From NCBI GenBank assembly GCA_016713005.1, contig JADJPY010000016.1, forward strand, positions 1-64,000: 64,000 nt of DNA. The letters run 5' to 3'. The notes under the pieces were generated by a model. That model made no database searches and was not told where the DNA came from. It worked only from the letters and a program-made list of their open reading frames with translations. Every line of letters begins with the position of its first letter. Within the stretch, counting starts at the first letter, position 1. Below, one piece after another: positions 1-10,455 of the stretch. The DNA is from Ramlibacter sp. (GTDB lineage Bacteria; Pseudomonadota; Gammaproteobacteria; Burkholderiales; Burkholderiaceae_C). Position numbers and translations under genes: made by a program.

Positions 1-3000
1 CCTTTTCCAGCCGTTTGATGCTGACGGGCTGAGGGGTGCGAAGCTCTTGCGCAAACAGGCTCACGCGCAGCTCTTCCAACAGCCAACGGAACTCATCGGT
101 GCGGGCATCCAGCACGCCCTTGAGATCAGCCGCGGGCGCCTGTAGCGCTGATCCAGGGGCGCAACTGCCAGGCGAGCGCGCGGGGTCCCGGGCCGGGTCA
201 ACTTGGAGCTTGTCCAGCCGCAGGGTGATGGCCTTGAGGTAGCGCGGCAAGTGCTGCAACCGCGCCCAGGGCAGGTGGCCAGGAAGCGCTTGGGCATGAA
301 ACGCTGGAGTTGCTGCTGAGGCGTCGGCCACGTCCTCGCCGCGGTTTTGCCATCTTGAGCTTGCGACGCAGCGGGCGTACTCAACGAGCACCGTGAGCGG
401 CCAGGCGGGCCACCTCGTGGGCGATGAGGCTGAGACGGGCCCCGGCCCCTCTCCACCCCTGGCTTGAAAGCGAACTCGTCGGTGGGCAGCGGGTCAGCGA
501 GGTAGGCGCGGTCCAGCGCCACGGCAATGATCTGGTCGCGCAGCTCTTACCGGGGCGGCACCCCAGGCGTGCCCAGCATGTAAGCCACGGCCATTTTCTG
601 CAGATCGGGGATGTTTTTTCCAGGTACCTTGAGTGCGTCCTTGATCTGCAACGCAAACAGGCGGCGCAGCCCGGCGCGGTGCTTGCGGCCGCCACATCGG
701 GCTCGTCAAACACCTCGATGCTGACCGCGCCCCGCCGTCGATCAAGGCGGGAAGCTGATCAAGGTGTGGCCACCTGCGTTGATCTCCATCAACTCGGGCA
801 GTTCACCAAAGAGTCCAATCGGTATGGCCGTGACGCTGGGCGCCTCCTTGGCCGGGGTTCTGTTGAGGCTGCGCTTGACCTGGCCTGCTGGGCCTAGGGC
901 GCTTTTGGCTATGGCTCCTGCGGGTGCTGCAGCCTGAGCGGATGGCGCAGCCAGCTTTGGCCCTAGAATTCCGCTGGCAGGCCCCTGAGGGCCCCTGCGC
1001 CACGCTTTGCGTTTCAACGCCGCCAGCGCCTGGAAGGCACCGCGCGCCTGCGAACCCACTCGGCCTTCAGCGCCGCCAGGTTACGCCCCTGCCCCAGCTG
1101 GCGGCCATGCTCGTCCACCACGCGGAAGTTCATGAACATGGTGCGGCGACACCATGTCCAGCTTGATGTCGGCGCGCCCGAGGTCCAGCCTGGTGGCGTC
1201 CTTCACCAGGCCTTGAGCACCGCGTCCATCAGGCCGCCCGGGCCAAAACGTCCAGCCGGTTGAGGGCGGCAAACTCGGGGCCTTGTCCGGCAACGGCACC
1301 AAGCGCGAACGCGGGCGCTGGATGCAGGTCTTGACCAGGGCCTGCACCTTGTCCTTTGAGCATGCCGGGCACCAGCCATTCGCCGCGCTCTTCGCTCACC
1401 TGGTTCAGCACGAAGAGCGGCACCGTCACGGTCAGGCCATCACGGGCATCGCCGGGCTCATGCAGGTAGGTGGCCGCGCAGTCCACCCCGCCCAGGCGGA
1501 TGCTTTTGGGGAACGGCGGTGGTGATGCCCGCCGCCTCATGGCGCATCAGTTCGTCGCGGGTGAGGTTCAGCAGGTTGGGGTGCTTGCGACCTCGTCGCG
1601 GTACCACTGCTCAAGCGCTAGCCGCTGCATCACCTCGGCCGGCAGCTGCTGGTCGTAGAAGGCATGGATCAGCTCGTCATCCACCAGCACGTCCTGGCGG
1701 CGGGACTTGTGCTCCAGCTCCTCGACCTGGCGGATCAGCTTGTGGTTGGCGGCCAGAAAGGGCAGCGGCGTTTCCCACTCGCCATTGACCAGCGCCTCGC
1801 GGATGAAGATCTCGCGCGCCTCCGCCGTGTCCACCAGGCCGTAGTTGACGCGCCGGCCGCTGTAGATCACCAGGCCATACAGCGTGGCCCGCTCCAGCGC
1901 GACCACCTCGCCCGCCTTCTTTTCCCAATGGGGATCGAGCAGTTGCTTGGGAGCAAGTGGCCGCCCACTTGCTCCAACCACTGCGGCTCGATGTTGGCCA
2001 TGCCATGGCCAAACAGGCGCGTGGTTTCCACCAGTTCAGCGGCCACCACCCAGCGCCCCGGGCTTTTTGGCTCAGGTGCGCACCGGGGTGGCGGTGGAAC
2101 TTGATGCCACGCGCACCCAGGTACCCAGGTCGTCCTCATCGGGCTTGCAACCGATGTTGCCCAGCAGGCCGGCCAGCATGGACAGGTGCACCTGCTCGTA
2201 GGTGGCCGGGCTGGGGTTCAGGCGCCACTTGGTGCTCGGCCACCACGGTGTGCAGCTGGGTGTAGATGTCCCTCCACTCGCGCACGCGGCGGGGTTGATG
2301 AAGTTCTGGCGCAGCAGCTGTTCGCATCTGGCGGTGGCTGAGCTTGTGCGCCTGGCTGCCCCAGCCCACGGCCCAGGCCTACCGCCCGCCTCCTCTGAAT
2401 CCACTTCCACAGCTTGAGGTAGCCCGTGAACTCGCTCTTCTCGTCGTCAAACTTGGCGTGCGCCTGGTGTCGGCCTGCTGCTGCGCGTCCATGGGCGATC
2501 ACGCACGTCCTGCACGCTCAGGGCGGCGGCGATCATCAGCACCTCGTCCAGCGCCCCGCGGGTGCGCGCCTCCAGGATCATGCGGCCCACGCGCGGGTCC
2601 AGCGGCAGGCGGGCGAGCTCCGGCGCCGGTGGGCGTGAGCTCGTTGTCGTCGTCCACCGCACCCAGTTCATTGAGCAACTGGTAGCCGTCGGCAATGGCG
2701 CGCGGCGACGGCGCCTCGATGAAAGGGAAGTGCGCCACCAGCCCCAGGTGCAGCGACTTCATCCGCAGGATCACCCCGGCCAGCGAGCTGCGCAGTATCT
2801 CGGGGTCCGTAAAGCGCGGGCGCCCGGCGAAGTCTTTCTCGTCATAGAGGCGGATGCAGATGCCGTTGGCCACGCGCCCGCAGCGGCCGGCGCGCTGGTT
2901 GGCCGCGGCCTGGCTGATCGGCTCGACCAGGAGCTGCTCTACCTTGCTCCTGAAACTGTAGCGCTTCACGCGCGCCGTGCCGGTGTCGATCACGTAGCGG

Positions 3001-3942
3001 ATGCCGGGCACCGTGAGCGAGGTCTCCGCCACGTTGGTGGCCAACACGACGCGCCGCCCGCTGTGGGCCGCGAACACGCGGTCCTGCTCGGCCTGGCTCA
3101 GGCGCGCAAACAGCGGCAGCACCTCGGCATTGCGCATCACCGGCTGGTGCGACAGGTGCTTGCGCAGGTGGTCTGCCGCCTCGCGGATCTCGCGCTCACC
3201 GGGCAGAAAGACCAGGATGTGGCCCCCCCGACGGCGTTGCCCGCCACAACTCGTCCACGGCGTCGGCAATGGCGTCGTTCAGGTCGTATTCGCGGCTTTC
3301 TTCAAACGGACGGCAACGCTGCTCCACCGGGAACAGCCGGCCCGAGACCATGATCACCGGCGCCGGCCCGCCTGCGCCTGCAAAGTGACGCGCAAAGCGG
3401 TCGGCGTCGATGGTGGCCGAGGTGACGATCACCTTTCAGGTCGGGGCGGCGCGGCAGGATCTCGCGCAAGTAGCCCAGCAGAAAGTCGATGTTGAGGCTG
3501 CGTTCGTGCGCCTCGTCGATGATGATCGTGTCGTAGGCCCGCAGGTCCGGGTCGCCCTGCGTCTCGGCCAGCAAGATGCCGTCGGTCATCAGCTTGACGG
3601 ATGCATCCCGGCTCAGCCGGTCCTGGAAGCGCACCTTGTAGCCCACGACCTCGCCCAGCGGGGTGTTGAGCTCTTCGGCAATGCGCTTGGCCACGCTGGA
3701 GGCCGCAATCCGCCGCGGCTGGGTGTGGCCGATCAGCTGGCCCGCTTTGGCCGGCCGGGCGCATTGAGGCGCCCCCTGCCCATGGCCAGCGCGATCTTGG
3801 GCAGCTGCGTGGTCTTGCCCGAGCCCGTCTCGCCGCACACGATCACCACCTGGTGCGCCGCAATGGCGGCCTCGATGTCGTGGCGTTTGCCCGACACCGG
3901 CAGGGATTCGGGGAACGTGATTTTCAGAGGGGGGGCGGACAA
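1..3942 (-). pseudogene. hrpA: ATP-dependent RNA helicase HrpA, multiply frameshifted, 3' end off window
   Basis: DEAH-box helicase of the HrpA family (about 1,300 residues), which unwinds RNA in the cytoplasm. Reading the minus strand and hopping frames recovers the family in order: Walker A GETGSGKTT near the start, IIDEAHERSLN near 3510, VTSATID near 3420, NVAETSLTVPGIRYVIDTG near 3010, QRAGRCGRVA near 2890, and the C-terminal DUF3418 region (FPKSIRLGG, GEWLVPGML) near 1500-1350. The frame changes many times. Examples are the C7 run at 3223-3229, an extra A near 3434, a slip near 2625 and many more below 2500. Residues between slips look well conserved, so this is either a very young pseudogene or poor sequence near a contig end; I favour sequence error. 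The start is uncertain (TTG at 3942). By family length, the stop should lie only a few tens of codons beyond the left edge. Confidence 0.85.
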
Positions 3943-3989
3943 GGCGGCAACTTCAGGGAGAATCCCGGATTATCCCTGCGCAGCCCTCC

Positions 3990-5339
<1,350 letters not shown>

Positions 5340-5359
5340 GGCTGCCCAGCCGGGCCAGT

Positions 5360-6334
5360 TCAGCCCAGGAGATCGTTGGCGTGTTCGCGCACCGCCTCGC
5401 GGCAGGCGGTGGTGAAGTTGCGCAGGGCGGACACCAGGTGACGCGTGCTGATGCCGGCGTGCACCGCCACATTGCGGGCCAGGCACAGGGAACCGTCGCC
5501 GTCGATGCTGGCGCGGATGAACAGGTATTCGTTGTTGATGCGGTTGGCGCATTCCAGGCGCTCGATGCGGGACGACTCCTCGCGCAGGTTCCACCAGGCG
5601 TGCAGCGAGACGTATTCGCGGCTGCGCTCTGGCACAGTGACCATGCAGACCATGCCGCTGTCGCGCATCAAAATGCCGCCCTCGCCTGACGCGGAGACAT
5701 CAAAGCCGGTGCGCTCCAGCAGCGCCAGCAGGTGGTCGCGGCTGAGGTTGTCGCGGCCGATGGTGCCGTCCAGCGTTTGAGCGGCGGCCTCGGCAGGGTC
5801 TGCCCCGTCGGCGTCGGGCATGCCCGGCGACTGAAGGCGCACCACCAGTTCCGCCAGGAAATCGTCCAGCGCCGGCGGCGGGCCGCTGCCAAGGTTGAGG
5901 TGGACGCCCGCCGCGTCCCAACTGCACAAGGCGGTGCCGCCGCCCTGCGCTGCCTCCAGCGTGTAGTACGCCATGCGCGGTGAGCGGGTGAACTGGTTGA
6001 CCACCGCCACCCAGTGCGCCTCGGTGGGGGCCATTGGCGCGGGCATCTCGAAGAGGTACACCGGCAAAATGCCCGCCAACCGCAGGTGCACACGGATGCC
6101 GCCGGCGTGCGCTGCGAGGTCGGCCTCGGGCACGGACAGCACCTGAGCCACCCGGCGCATCACGGCGGCGGGCACGCCGTCGATGCGCGCGGGGTTGGCC
6201 AGCCCGGCCAGCAGCTTGTCAGTCTGCTCGAAGACGATTTCGCGCAGGGCGGTGTGCGCAAACGCCCAGTGCCAGTCGCGCGGCTCGGGCTGCGGGGTGG
6301 GTCCCAAGCGGGAGTCGCCGTGTTCGCTTTCCAT
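5360..6334 (-). CDS. YbjN domain-containing protein
   Basis: About 324 residues. The C-terminal half (about 190-320) matches the YbjN fold, related to type III secretion chaperone-like proteins: RDNLSRDHLLALLERTGFDV, then SLHAWWNLREE, ECANRINNEYLFIRASID, and an ending HLVSALRNFTTACREAV. The first half (WAFAHTALREIVFEQTDKLL, LPVYLFEMPAPMAP) is not a domain I recognise. No signal peptide or membrane segment is visible, so it is probably cytoplasmic. The ATG at 6334 is chosen because everything upstream in this frame overlaps the divergent metallo-beta-lactamase gene and looks non-coding. The gene converges on argA, with 20 bases between the stops. YbjN proteins have been tied to stress and motility in enterobacteria; the function here is unknown. 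Confidence 0.75.
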   Translation of the reverse strand: MESEHGDSRLGPTPQPEPRDWHWAFAHTALREIVFEQTDKLLAGLANPARIDGVPAAVMRRVAQVLSVPEADLAAHAGGIRVHLRLAGILPVYLFEMPAPMAPTEAHWVAVVNQFTRSPRMAYYTLEAAQGGGTALCSWDAAGVHLNLGSGPPPALDDFLAELVVRLQSPGMPDADGADPAEAAAQTLDGTIGRDNLSRDHLLALLERTGFDVSASGEGGILMRDSGMVCMVTVPERSREYVSLHAWWNLREESSRIERLECANRINNEYLFIRASIDGDGSLCLARNVAVHAGISTRHLVSALRNFTTACREAVREHANDLLG

Positions 6335-6472
6335 GACTGCAGTTGTTGGGAGGAGTTTCGAAACGGTATCACGCCGTTCGCCGCCCGAAAAGCCCCCGGG
6401 TTTGACCCGAGATGCGGAACTCGCGTCGAGTGCAGGCTTCGAACCCCGACCAACCACAACACGGAGACCTTC

Positions 6473-7948
6473 ATGAGACCAGCCTTGGCCGCAACATTCA
6501 CCCGCCGCTCTGCTTTGATGGCGCTGGCCGCCGCTCTGGTGGCCTGCGCCAGCACGCCACCCGACGCGGCCAGTGTCATTGCCCGCGCCGAAGCGGCGAT
6601 GGGTGGCGCAGGCCTCAAGTCCATCCGCTACGCCGGCACGGGCACGGGCAGCACCTATGGCCAGGCCTATGTGGCCGGTGAGGCGTGGCCAAAGGTCAAC
6701 GTGGTGAGCTTTGCCCGCGTGGCCGACTATGCCAATGCTGCACTGCGGCAGGACATGGCCGTCAACCGCGCCGAGCCCACGGGTGGCGGTGCCGTGCCGC
6801 TGATGGGCATGGGCGAGCAGCGCGTCACGGGCATGCTGCAGGGCGACCACGCCTGGAACATGGCCGGCCCGGCACCTGTGGCCGCGCCGGTGGCGCTGGA
6901 CGGTCGCATCCACGACCTGTGGACCACGCCGCACGGTGTCCTCAAATCAGCGGCCCGCAACAAGGCCACCAGTGGCACACGCACCGTGGACGGCAAGACC
7001 TACACCACGCTGTCGTTTGCCGAGCCGGGGCGCTTTGAGGCCACGGCGTTTGTCGGCGCAGACGGGCTGGTGGAGCGCGTCGAATCGCGCCTGCCCCACC
7101 CTGTGGTGGGCGACCTGGGATCGGTCATCACCTACAGCGGCTACAAGGAGCACGGCGGTGTGAAGTTCCCCACGCGCATCGTGCAGACGATGGGTGGTGC
7201 GGTGGTTCTGGACTTGCAGGTGGCCGAGGTGCAGACCAACGTGCCCGCCCTGCCCGAAGCGCCCGAGCTGGTCCGCCAGTTCCGCGAGACGGTGGCGGCG
7301 CAGCCGGCCGCGCCGGGCGTGTGGTTTCTGGCCGGCGGCTCGCACAACAGCGTGCTGATCGAGATGAAGGACCACCTGGTGCTGGTGGAGGCGCCGCTGT
7401 ACGACGGCCGCTCGGGCGCGGTGATCGCCGAGGCGCGCAAACTGGTGCCGGGCAAGCCGTTGCGCTTCGTCGTCAACTCGCACCACCACTTTGACCATGC
7501 GGGCGGCCTGCGCACGGCGGTGTCCGAAGGCGCGACGCTGATCACCAGCGCGGCGGCGAAGCCCTGGTACGAGAAGGCCCTGGCCAACCCCAACCGCATC
7601 CGCCCCGACGCACTGGCCCGGTCGGGCCGCAGCGCCACGGTGGAAGGCGTCAGCGGCCAGCGCACCCTGAGCGACGGCAGCCGCACGGTCGAGATCCGCG
7701 AGATCGGCGGCAGCATCCACGTGCAGGGCTTCCTGATGGTGTACCTGCCGGCCGAGAAACTCCTGATCGAGGCCGATGCCTACACGCCCGGCGCACCCAA
7801 CGCACCGGCCCCCGCCGTGCCCAACGCCAACAACGTGAACCTGCTGGAAAACATCGAACGCCAGAAGCTGGCCGTGGATCGCATCCTGCCGCTGCACGGG
7901 CGCATGGTTCCTCTGGCGGAGCTGGTGACGGCGACCGGGCGAAAGTAG
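6473..7948 (+). CDS. Metallo-beta-lactamase-fold hydrolase, putative lipoprotein
   Basis: 491 residues. The N-terminus is a signal peptide with a lipobox-like stretch (ALMALAAALVACAS), so the protein is probably lipidated and faces the periplasm. The metal-binding motif SHHHFDHAGG of the metallo-beta-lactamase fold lies at about residue 342. The preceding 250 residues (SIRYAGTGTGSTYGQAYVAG, GYKEHGGVKFPTRIVQTMGG) resemble the outer-membrane-lipoprotein-like domain that often precedes such hydrolases. The start at 6473 is supported by GGAG seven bases upstream. The substrate is unknown, and beta-lactamase activity should not be assumed. The last 299 bases overlap, antisense, an unusual extension of the alkyltransferase gene. 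Confidence 0.85.
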   Translation: MRPALAATFTRRSALMALAAALVACASTPPDAASVIARAEAAMGGAGLKSIRYAGTGTGSTYGQAYVAGEAWPKVNVVSFARVADYANAALRQDMAVNRAEPTGGGAVPLMGMGEQRVTGMLQGDHAWNMAGPAPVAAPVALDGRIHDLWTTPHGVLKSAARNKATSGTRTVDGKTYTTLSFAEPGRFEATAFVGADGLVERVESRLPHPVVGDLGSVITYSGYKEHGGVKFPTRIVQTMGGAVVLDLQVAEVQTNVPALPEAPELVRQFRETVAAQPAAPGVWFLAGGSHNSVLIEMKDHLVLVEAPLYDGRSGAVIAEARKLVPGKPLRFVVNSHHHFDHAGGLRTAVSEGATLITSAAAKPWYEKALANPNRIRPDALARSGRSATVEGVSGQRTLSDGSRTVEIREIGGSIHVQGFLMVYLPAEKLLIEADAYTPGAPNAPAPAVPNANNVNLLENIERQKLAVDRILPLHGRMVPLAELVTATGRK

Positions 7949-8516
7949 CGTAGAACAAGCCCGCCTGCCCGCCAAAGCTGGCGCGCTCGATCTCCAGGAG
8001 GCGCAGCTTGGTCTGCAGGCCACCCGCGGCCGAAAAGCCGCCGGGTTTGCCGCTGGCGGCCAGGATGCGGTGGCAGGGCACGACGGGCGCGAACGGGTTG
8101 GCGCCCAGCGCCTGGCCCACTGCACGGGCGGCGCCGGGGTCGCCCAGTTCGGTGGCCAGCGCGCCATAGGTGCGGGTGTGGCCGGGGGCAATGCGCCGCG
8201 CCAGTTCGTACACCCGGCGGTGGAAATCCGGCACGCGACCCATGTCCAGTTGCAGGTGCAGCAGCGGGTCGGTGGCGCCGTCCATCAACGCGGCGACGCA
8301 GTCAATGGCAGCCTGGACGGCGGGTGGCGGCGCGGCAGAAGCGGCGCCCGGTGCAACGGCAAGGCCGCGCAGGAGGCGCGCCGTGGTGCGGGCATCGCCG
8401 CTCTCGGGCAGTTGCACGGCCAGCAGCCGGGCATCGGCGCCCCAGGCCAGACCCAGGCGGCCCAGCGCAGTGTCAAAAAGGCAATGGCCGGCGACCTGGT
8501 TTGCTATGGTTTTCAT
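7650..8516 (-). CDS. ogt: Methylated-DNA-[protein]-cysteine S-methyltransferase with aberrant C-terminus
   Basis: Suicide DNA repair protein that moves the alkyl group from O6-alkylguanine to its own cysteine. The active-site motif PCHRI with its surroundings (GANPFAPVVPCHRILAASG) is intact, as is the helix-turn-helix part (ARRIAPGHTRTYGALATELG). The conserved domain ends near GLQTKLRLLEIE, about residue 175. The frame then stays open for about 100 more codons, rich in Arg, Pro and Ser, running antisense through the 3' end of the metallo-beta-lactamase gene. That tail looks like read-through after loss of the normal stop. The only ATG in place lies in the palindrome of the dispersed repeat (8503-8557), so MKTIA is encoded by repeat sequence, and no good Shine-Dalgarno precedes it. 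Confidence 0.82.
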   Translation of the reverse strand: MKTIANQVAGHCLFDTALGRLGLAWGADARLLAVQLPESGDARTTARLLRGLAVAPGAASAAPPPAVQAAIDCVAALMDGATDPLLHLQLDMGRVPDFHRRVYELARRIAPGHTRTYGALATELGDPGAARAVGQALGANPFAPVVPCHRILAASGKPGGFSAAGGLQTKLRLLEIERASFGGQAGLFYATFARSPSPAPPEEPCARAAAGCDPRPASGVRCFPAGSRCWRWARRGPVRWVRRACRHRPRSGVSRPAGTPSGSPARGCCRRSRGSRPCGCRRSGCAGR

Positions 8517-8557
8517 AGCGGCTCAGGTCCATCTGGCGGGGGCTGTAGGCCGATTTC
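8503..8557 (-). repeat. Dispersed palindromic element, copy 1 (supplies ogt start)
   Basis: About 54 bp reading on the minus strand AAATCGGCCT, AGCCCCCG, ATGGACCTGAG, then the palindrome GCTATGAAAACCATAGC (8503-8519). The ogt ATG is in the left arm of the palindrome. The rest of the element fills most of the gap to the upstream short-chain dehydrogenase gene. It is nearly identical to the copy in purL (38724-38778). Confidence 0.85.
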
Positions 8558-8573
8558 CCTTGCAAAAACCGCC

Positions 8574-9479
8574 TCAGGCGGCGCGCAGGGCGGCTTTGAG
8601 CTCCACGCCGATCTCGGGGCGCTCACCAAACGGGTCGGCCGGGTTTTCGATGCGCACGATGCTTTCCATGCGGCTTTGCACGTTGCCCAGCGCCTTGGGG
8701 TGGCTGAAGATGTAGAAACGGTCGGCCGCCATGGCGTCGAACACCTTTTGCGCCACTTCGGCCGCGGTGACGCGCCCGCTGCCCACGGCCTTGTCGCTCA
8801 TGGCCTGGCCGATCAGCTGGCTGCGGGTGGGTTTGGCCGCGGCCAGATCGGCCGGGCGGTTGCGATGGCTCTGGCTGATGCCGGTGGGCACAAAGTACGG
8901 GCACAGCACGCTGGCGCTGACCTGGTCGGTGACGAGTCGCAGGTCCTGGTACAGCGTCTCGGTCAGGCTGACGACGGCGTGCTTGCTGACGTTGTAGATG
9001 CCCATGTTGGGCGGCGTCAGCAGCCCGGCCATGCTGGCGGTGTTGACGATATGGCCACGGTACGACGGGTCTTTCTGCGCCGCCTCCAGCATCATCGGGG
9101 TGAACAGGCGGACGCCGTGCACCACGCCCATGACGTTGACGCCCATCACCCACTCCCAGTCGGCCAGGGTGTTCTCCCAGATCAGTCCGCCGCAGCCCAC
9201 ACCGGCGTTGTTGAAGACGAAATGCGGCGCACCAAAGCGCTGCTGGACGGCGGCGGCCAGGGCTTCCATCTCGGTGGCTTTGGACACATCCACGCGACGC
9301 GCCAGCACGGCGGCGCCTGCGGCCTGCATCTCGGCGGCGGCGCGGTCCAATGCGTCCTGCTGCACATCCACCAGCACCAGGTTCATGCCCTGTGCGGCAC
9401 CGATGCGCGCGCACTCCAGCCCGAAGCCGGAACCCGCGCCTGTCAGTACCGCGGTCTTGCCCTTGAAACTCTCGATCAT
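8574..9479 (-). CDS. Short-chain dehydrogenase/reductase (SDR)
   Basis: 301 residues, a classical SDR that oxidises or reduces an alcohol/ketone with NAD(P). Visible motifs are the Rossmann glycine motif TGAGSGFG near residue 13, NNAG near 90, a catalytic Ser in IVNTASMAG, and YNVSK for the Tyr/Lys pair. The C-terminal tail (FYIFSHPKALGNVQSRMESI) is typical of SDRs found beside acyl-CoA genes. The ATG at 9479 overlaps the stop of the upstream GST-like gene as ATGA, which argues for translational coupling and fixes the start. The substrate cannot be read from the sequence; a beta-oxidation-related alcohol is an inference from context. Confidence 0.88.
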   Translation of the reverse strand: MIESFKGKTAVLTGAGSGFGLECARIGAAQGMNLVLVDVQQDALDRAAAEMQAAGAAVLARRVDVSKATEMEALAAAVQQRFGAPHFVFNNAGVGCGGLIWENTLADWEWVMGVNVMGVVHGVRLFTPMMLEAAQKDPSYRGHIVNTASMAGLLTPPNMGIYNVSKHAVVSLTETLYQDLRLVTDQVSASVLCPYFVPTGISQSHRNRPADLAAAKPTRSQLIGQAMSDKAVGSGRVTAAEVAQKVFDAMAADRFYIFSHPKALGNVQSRMESIVRIENPADPFGERPEIGVELKAALRAA

Positions 9480-10438
9480 GCTTCTGCCTTCTTCAATACA
9501 TAGCCAATGCGGGGGAAATGCACATGCACCACGCCCGCGCGTTCGTCGGAGCGGCGCAGCGTGTAGTGCATGCGGGTGGCGGCCACCAGTTCGCCCTGCG
9601 TGGGCTCGGGGCCGAAGGTGTCGCTGGCGATGGTGACCTGTGTGCCCAGCGGGATGCGGTGCTCGTCCTGGAAAGGCTCGCTGGCCATCAAGGCGCCCAC
9701 ATCCGGCGAGGCCGCGCACAGGGCGATGGCGTCGGCGGCGCTGAGCTTGTCCTTCCTGCCGTGGCCCAGGGCGGCCAGGCGATCCATCCAGGCCAGCACG
9801 GCCGGGGTGGCTTCCAGAATGCCCGCCATGGCGCTGGTCTGGGTGCGGGTGAACCACAAGGGGTGGTAGGCGGCAAAGTCGGCGATGCAGGGCTCATTGC
9901 CCAGCAGGTAGGGTTGGCCGTCCAGCATGTTGGCCAGACGGCGCAAATAGCTGCGGTACGCGGCGGCCGCATCGGGCGCGGGCGCTCGCGGCACGGCGGT
10001 GCGCATCTTCGCGCGGTCTTCACCAAAGGACTTGGCAATCGCCGCCCACTGATCGGGTGGCGCGTCGGGCGAGCCGCCAAACATCTGCGCCATGCCGCGC
10101 GGATGGAAGTTGTAGGCCATGGCGGCCCAGAAGAGGTTGCCGTCGGCCCATTGCGCCACCACGCGCGCCAGACCCTTGTGGGCGGCCGGATACAGCGCGG
10201 GCGTGGGCTGCACATGCTCCAGCACGTCACAGATCAGCGCCGTGTCGCAGTAGATGTGCGAGCCGATCTGCAGGAAAGGCGTCTTGCGGTAGCCGCCGGT
10301 CAGCGCCACCGCGTCGGGTTTGGGCATGACGCTGGGCACGGTGACGGATTTCCACGCCAGCTGCTTGAGGCCGAAGATCAGGCGCACCTTCTCCGAGAAG
10401 GGTGAACTGGCGTAGTGGTGAAAGATGAGTTCAGCCAT
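9476..10438 (-). CDS. Glutathione S-transferase family protein
   Basis: 320 residues, with an N-terminal thioredoxin-like GST domain (FHHYASSPFSEKVRLIFGLK, GGYRKTPFLQIG, YCDTALICDVLE) and an all-helical C-terminal domain (YLLGNEPCIADFAAYHPLWF). The last 80 residues exceed a plain GST and contain an extra region (HRIPLGTQVTIASDTFGPEP) of unknown role. The start at 10438 has AGGAG upstream. The gene lies between an acyl-CoA dehydrogenase and an SDR and overlaps the SDR by 4 bases, so it belongs to the same transcript. It may conjugate or isomerise an intermediate; this is inference. Confidence 0.85.
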   Translation of the reverse strand: MAELIFHHYASSPFSEKVRLIFGLKQLAWKSVTVPSVMPKPDAVALTGGYRKTPFLQIGSHIYCDTALICDVLEHVQPTPALYPAAHKGLARVVAQWADGNLFWAAMAYNFHPRGMAQMFGGSPDAPPDQWAAIAKSFGEDRAKMRTAVPRAPAPDAAAAYRSYLRRLANMLDGQPYLLGNEPCIADFAAYHPLWFTRTQTSAMAGILEATPAVLAWMDRLAALGHGRKDKLSAADAIALCAASPDVGALMASEPFQDEHRIPLGTQVTIASDTFGPEPTQGELVAATRMHYTLRRSDERAGVVHVHFPRIGYVLKKAEA

Positions 10439-10455
10439 GGGGGCTCCTGGTTGGG

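Noticed and set aside
1..2500. Multiple small open frames on both strands at the left end
   Set aside because: The minus-strand frames are fragments of hrpA separated by frameshifts and the plus-strand ones are their shadows, so none is annotated as an independent gene.
5340..5359. Possible terminator between convergent argA and the YbjN gene
   Set aside because: The GC-rich stretch has only short imperfect pairing and no T-run.
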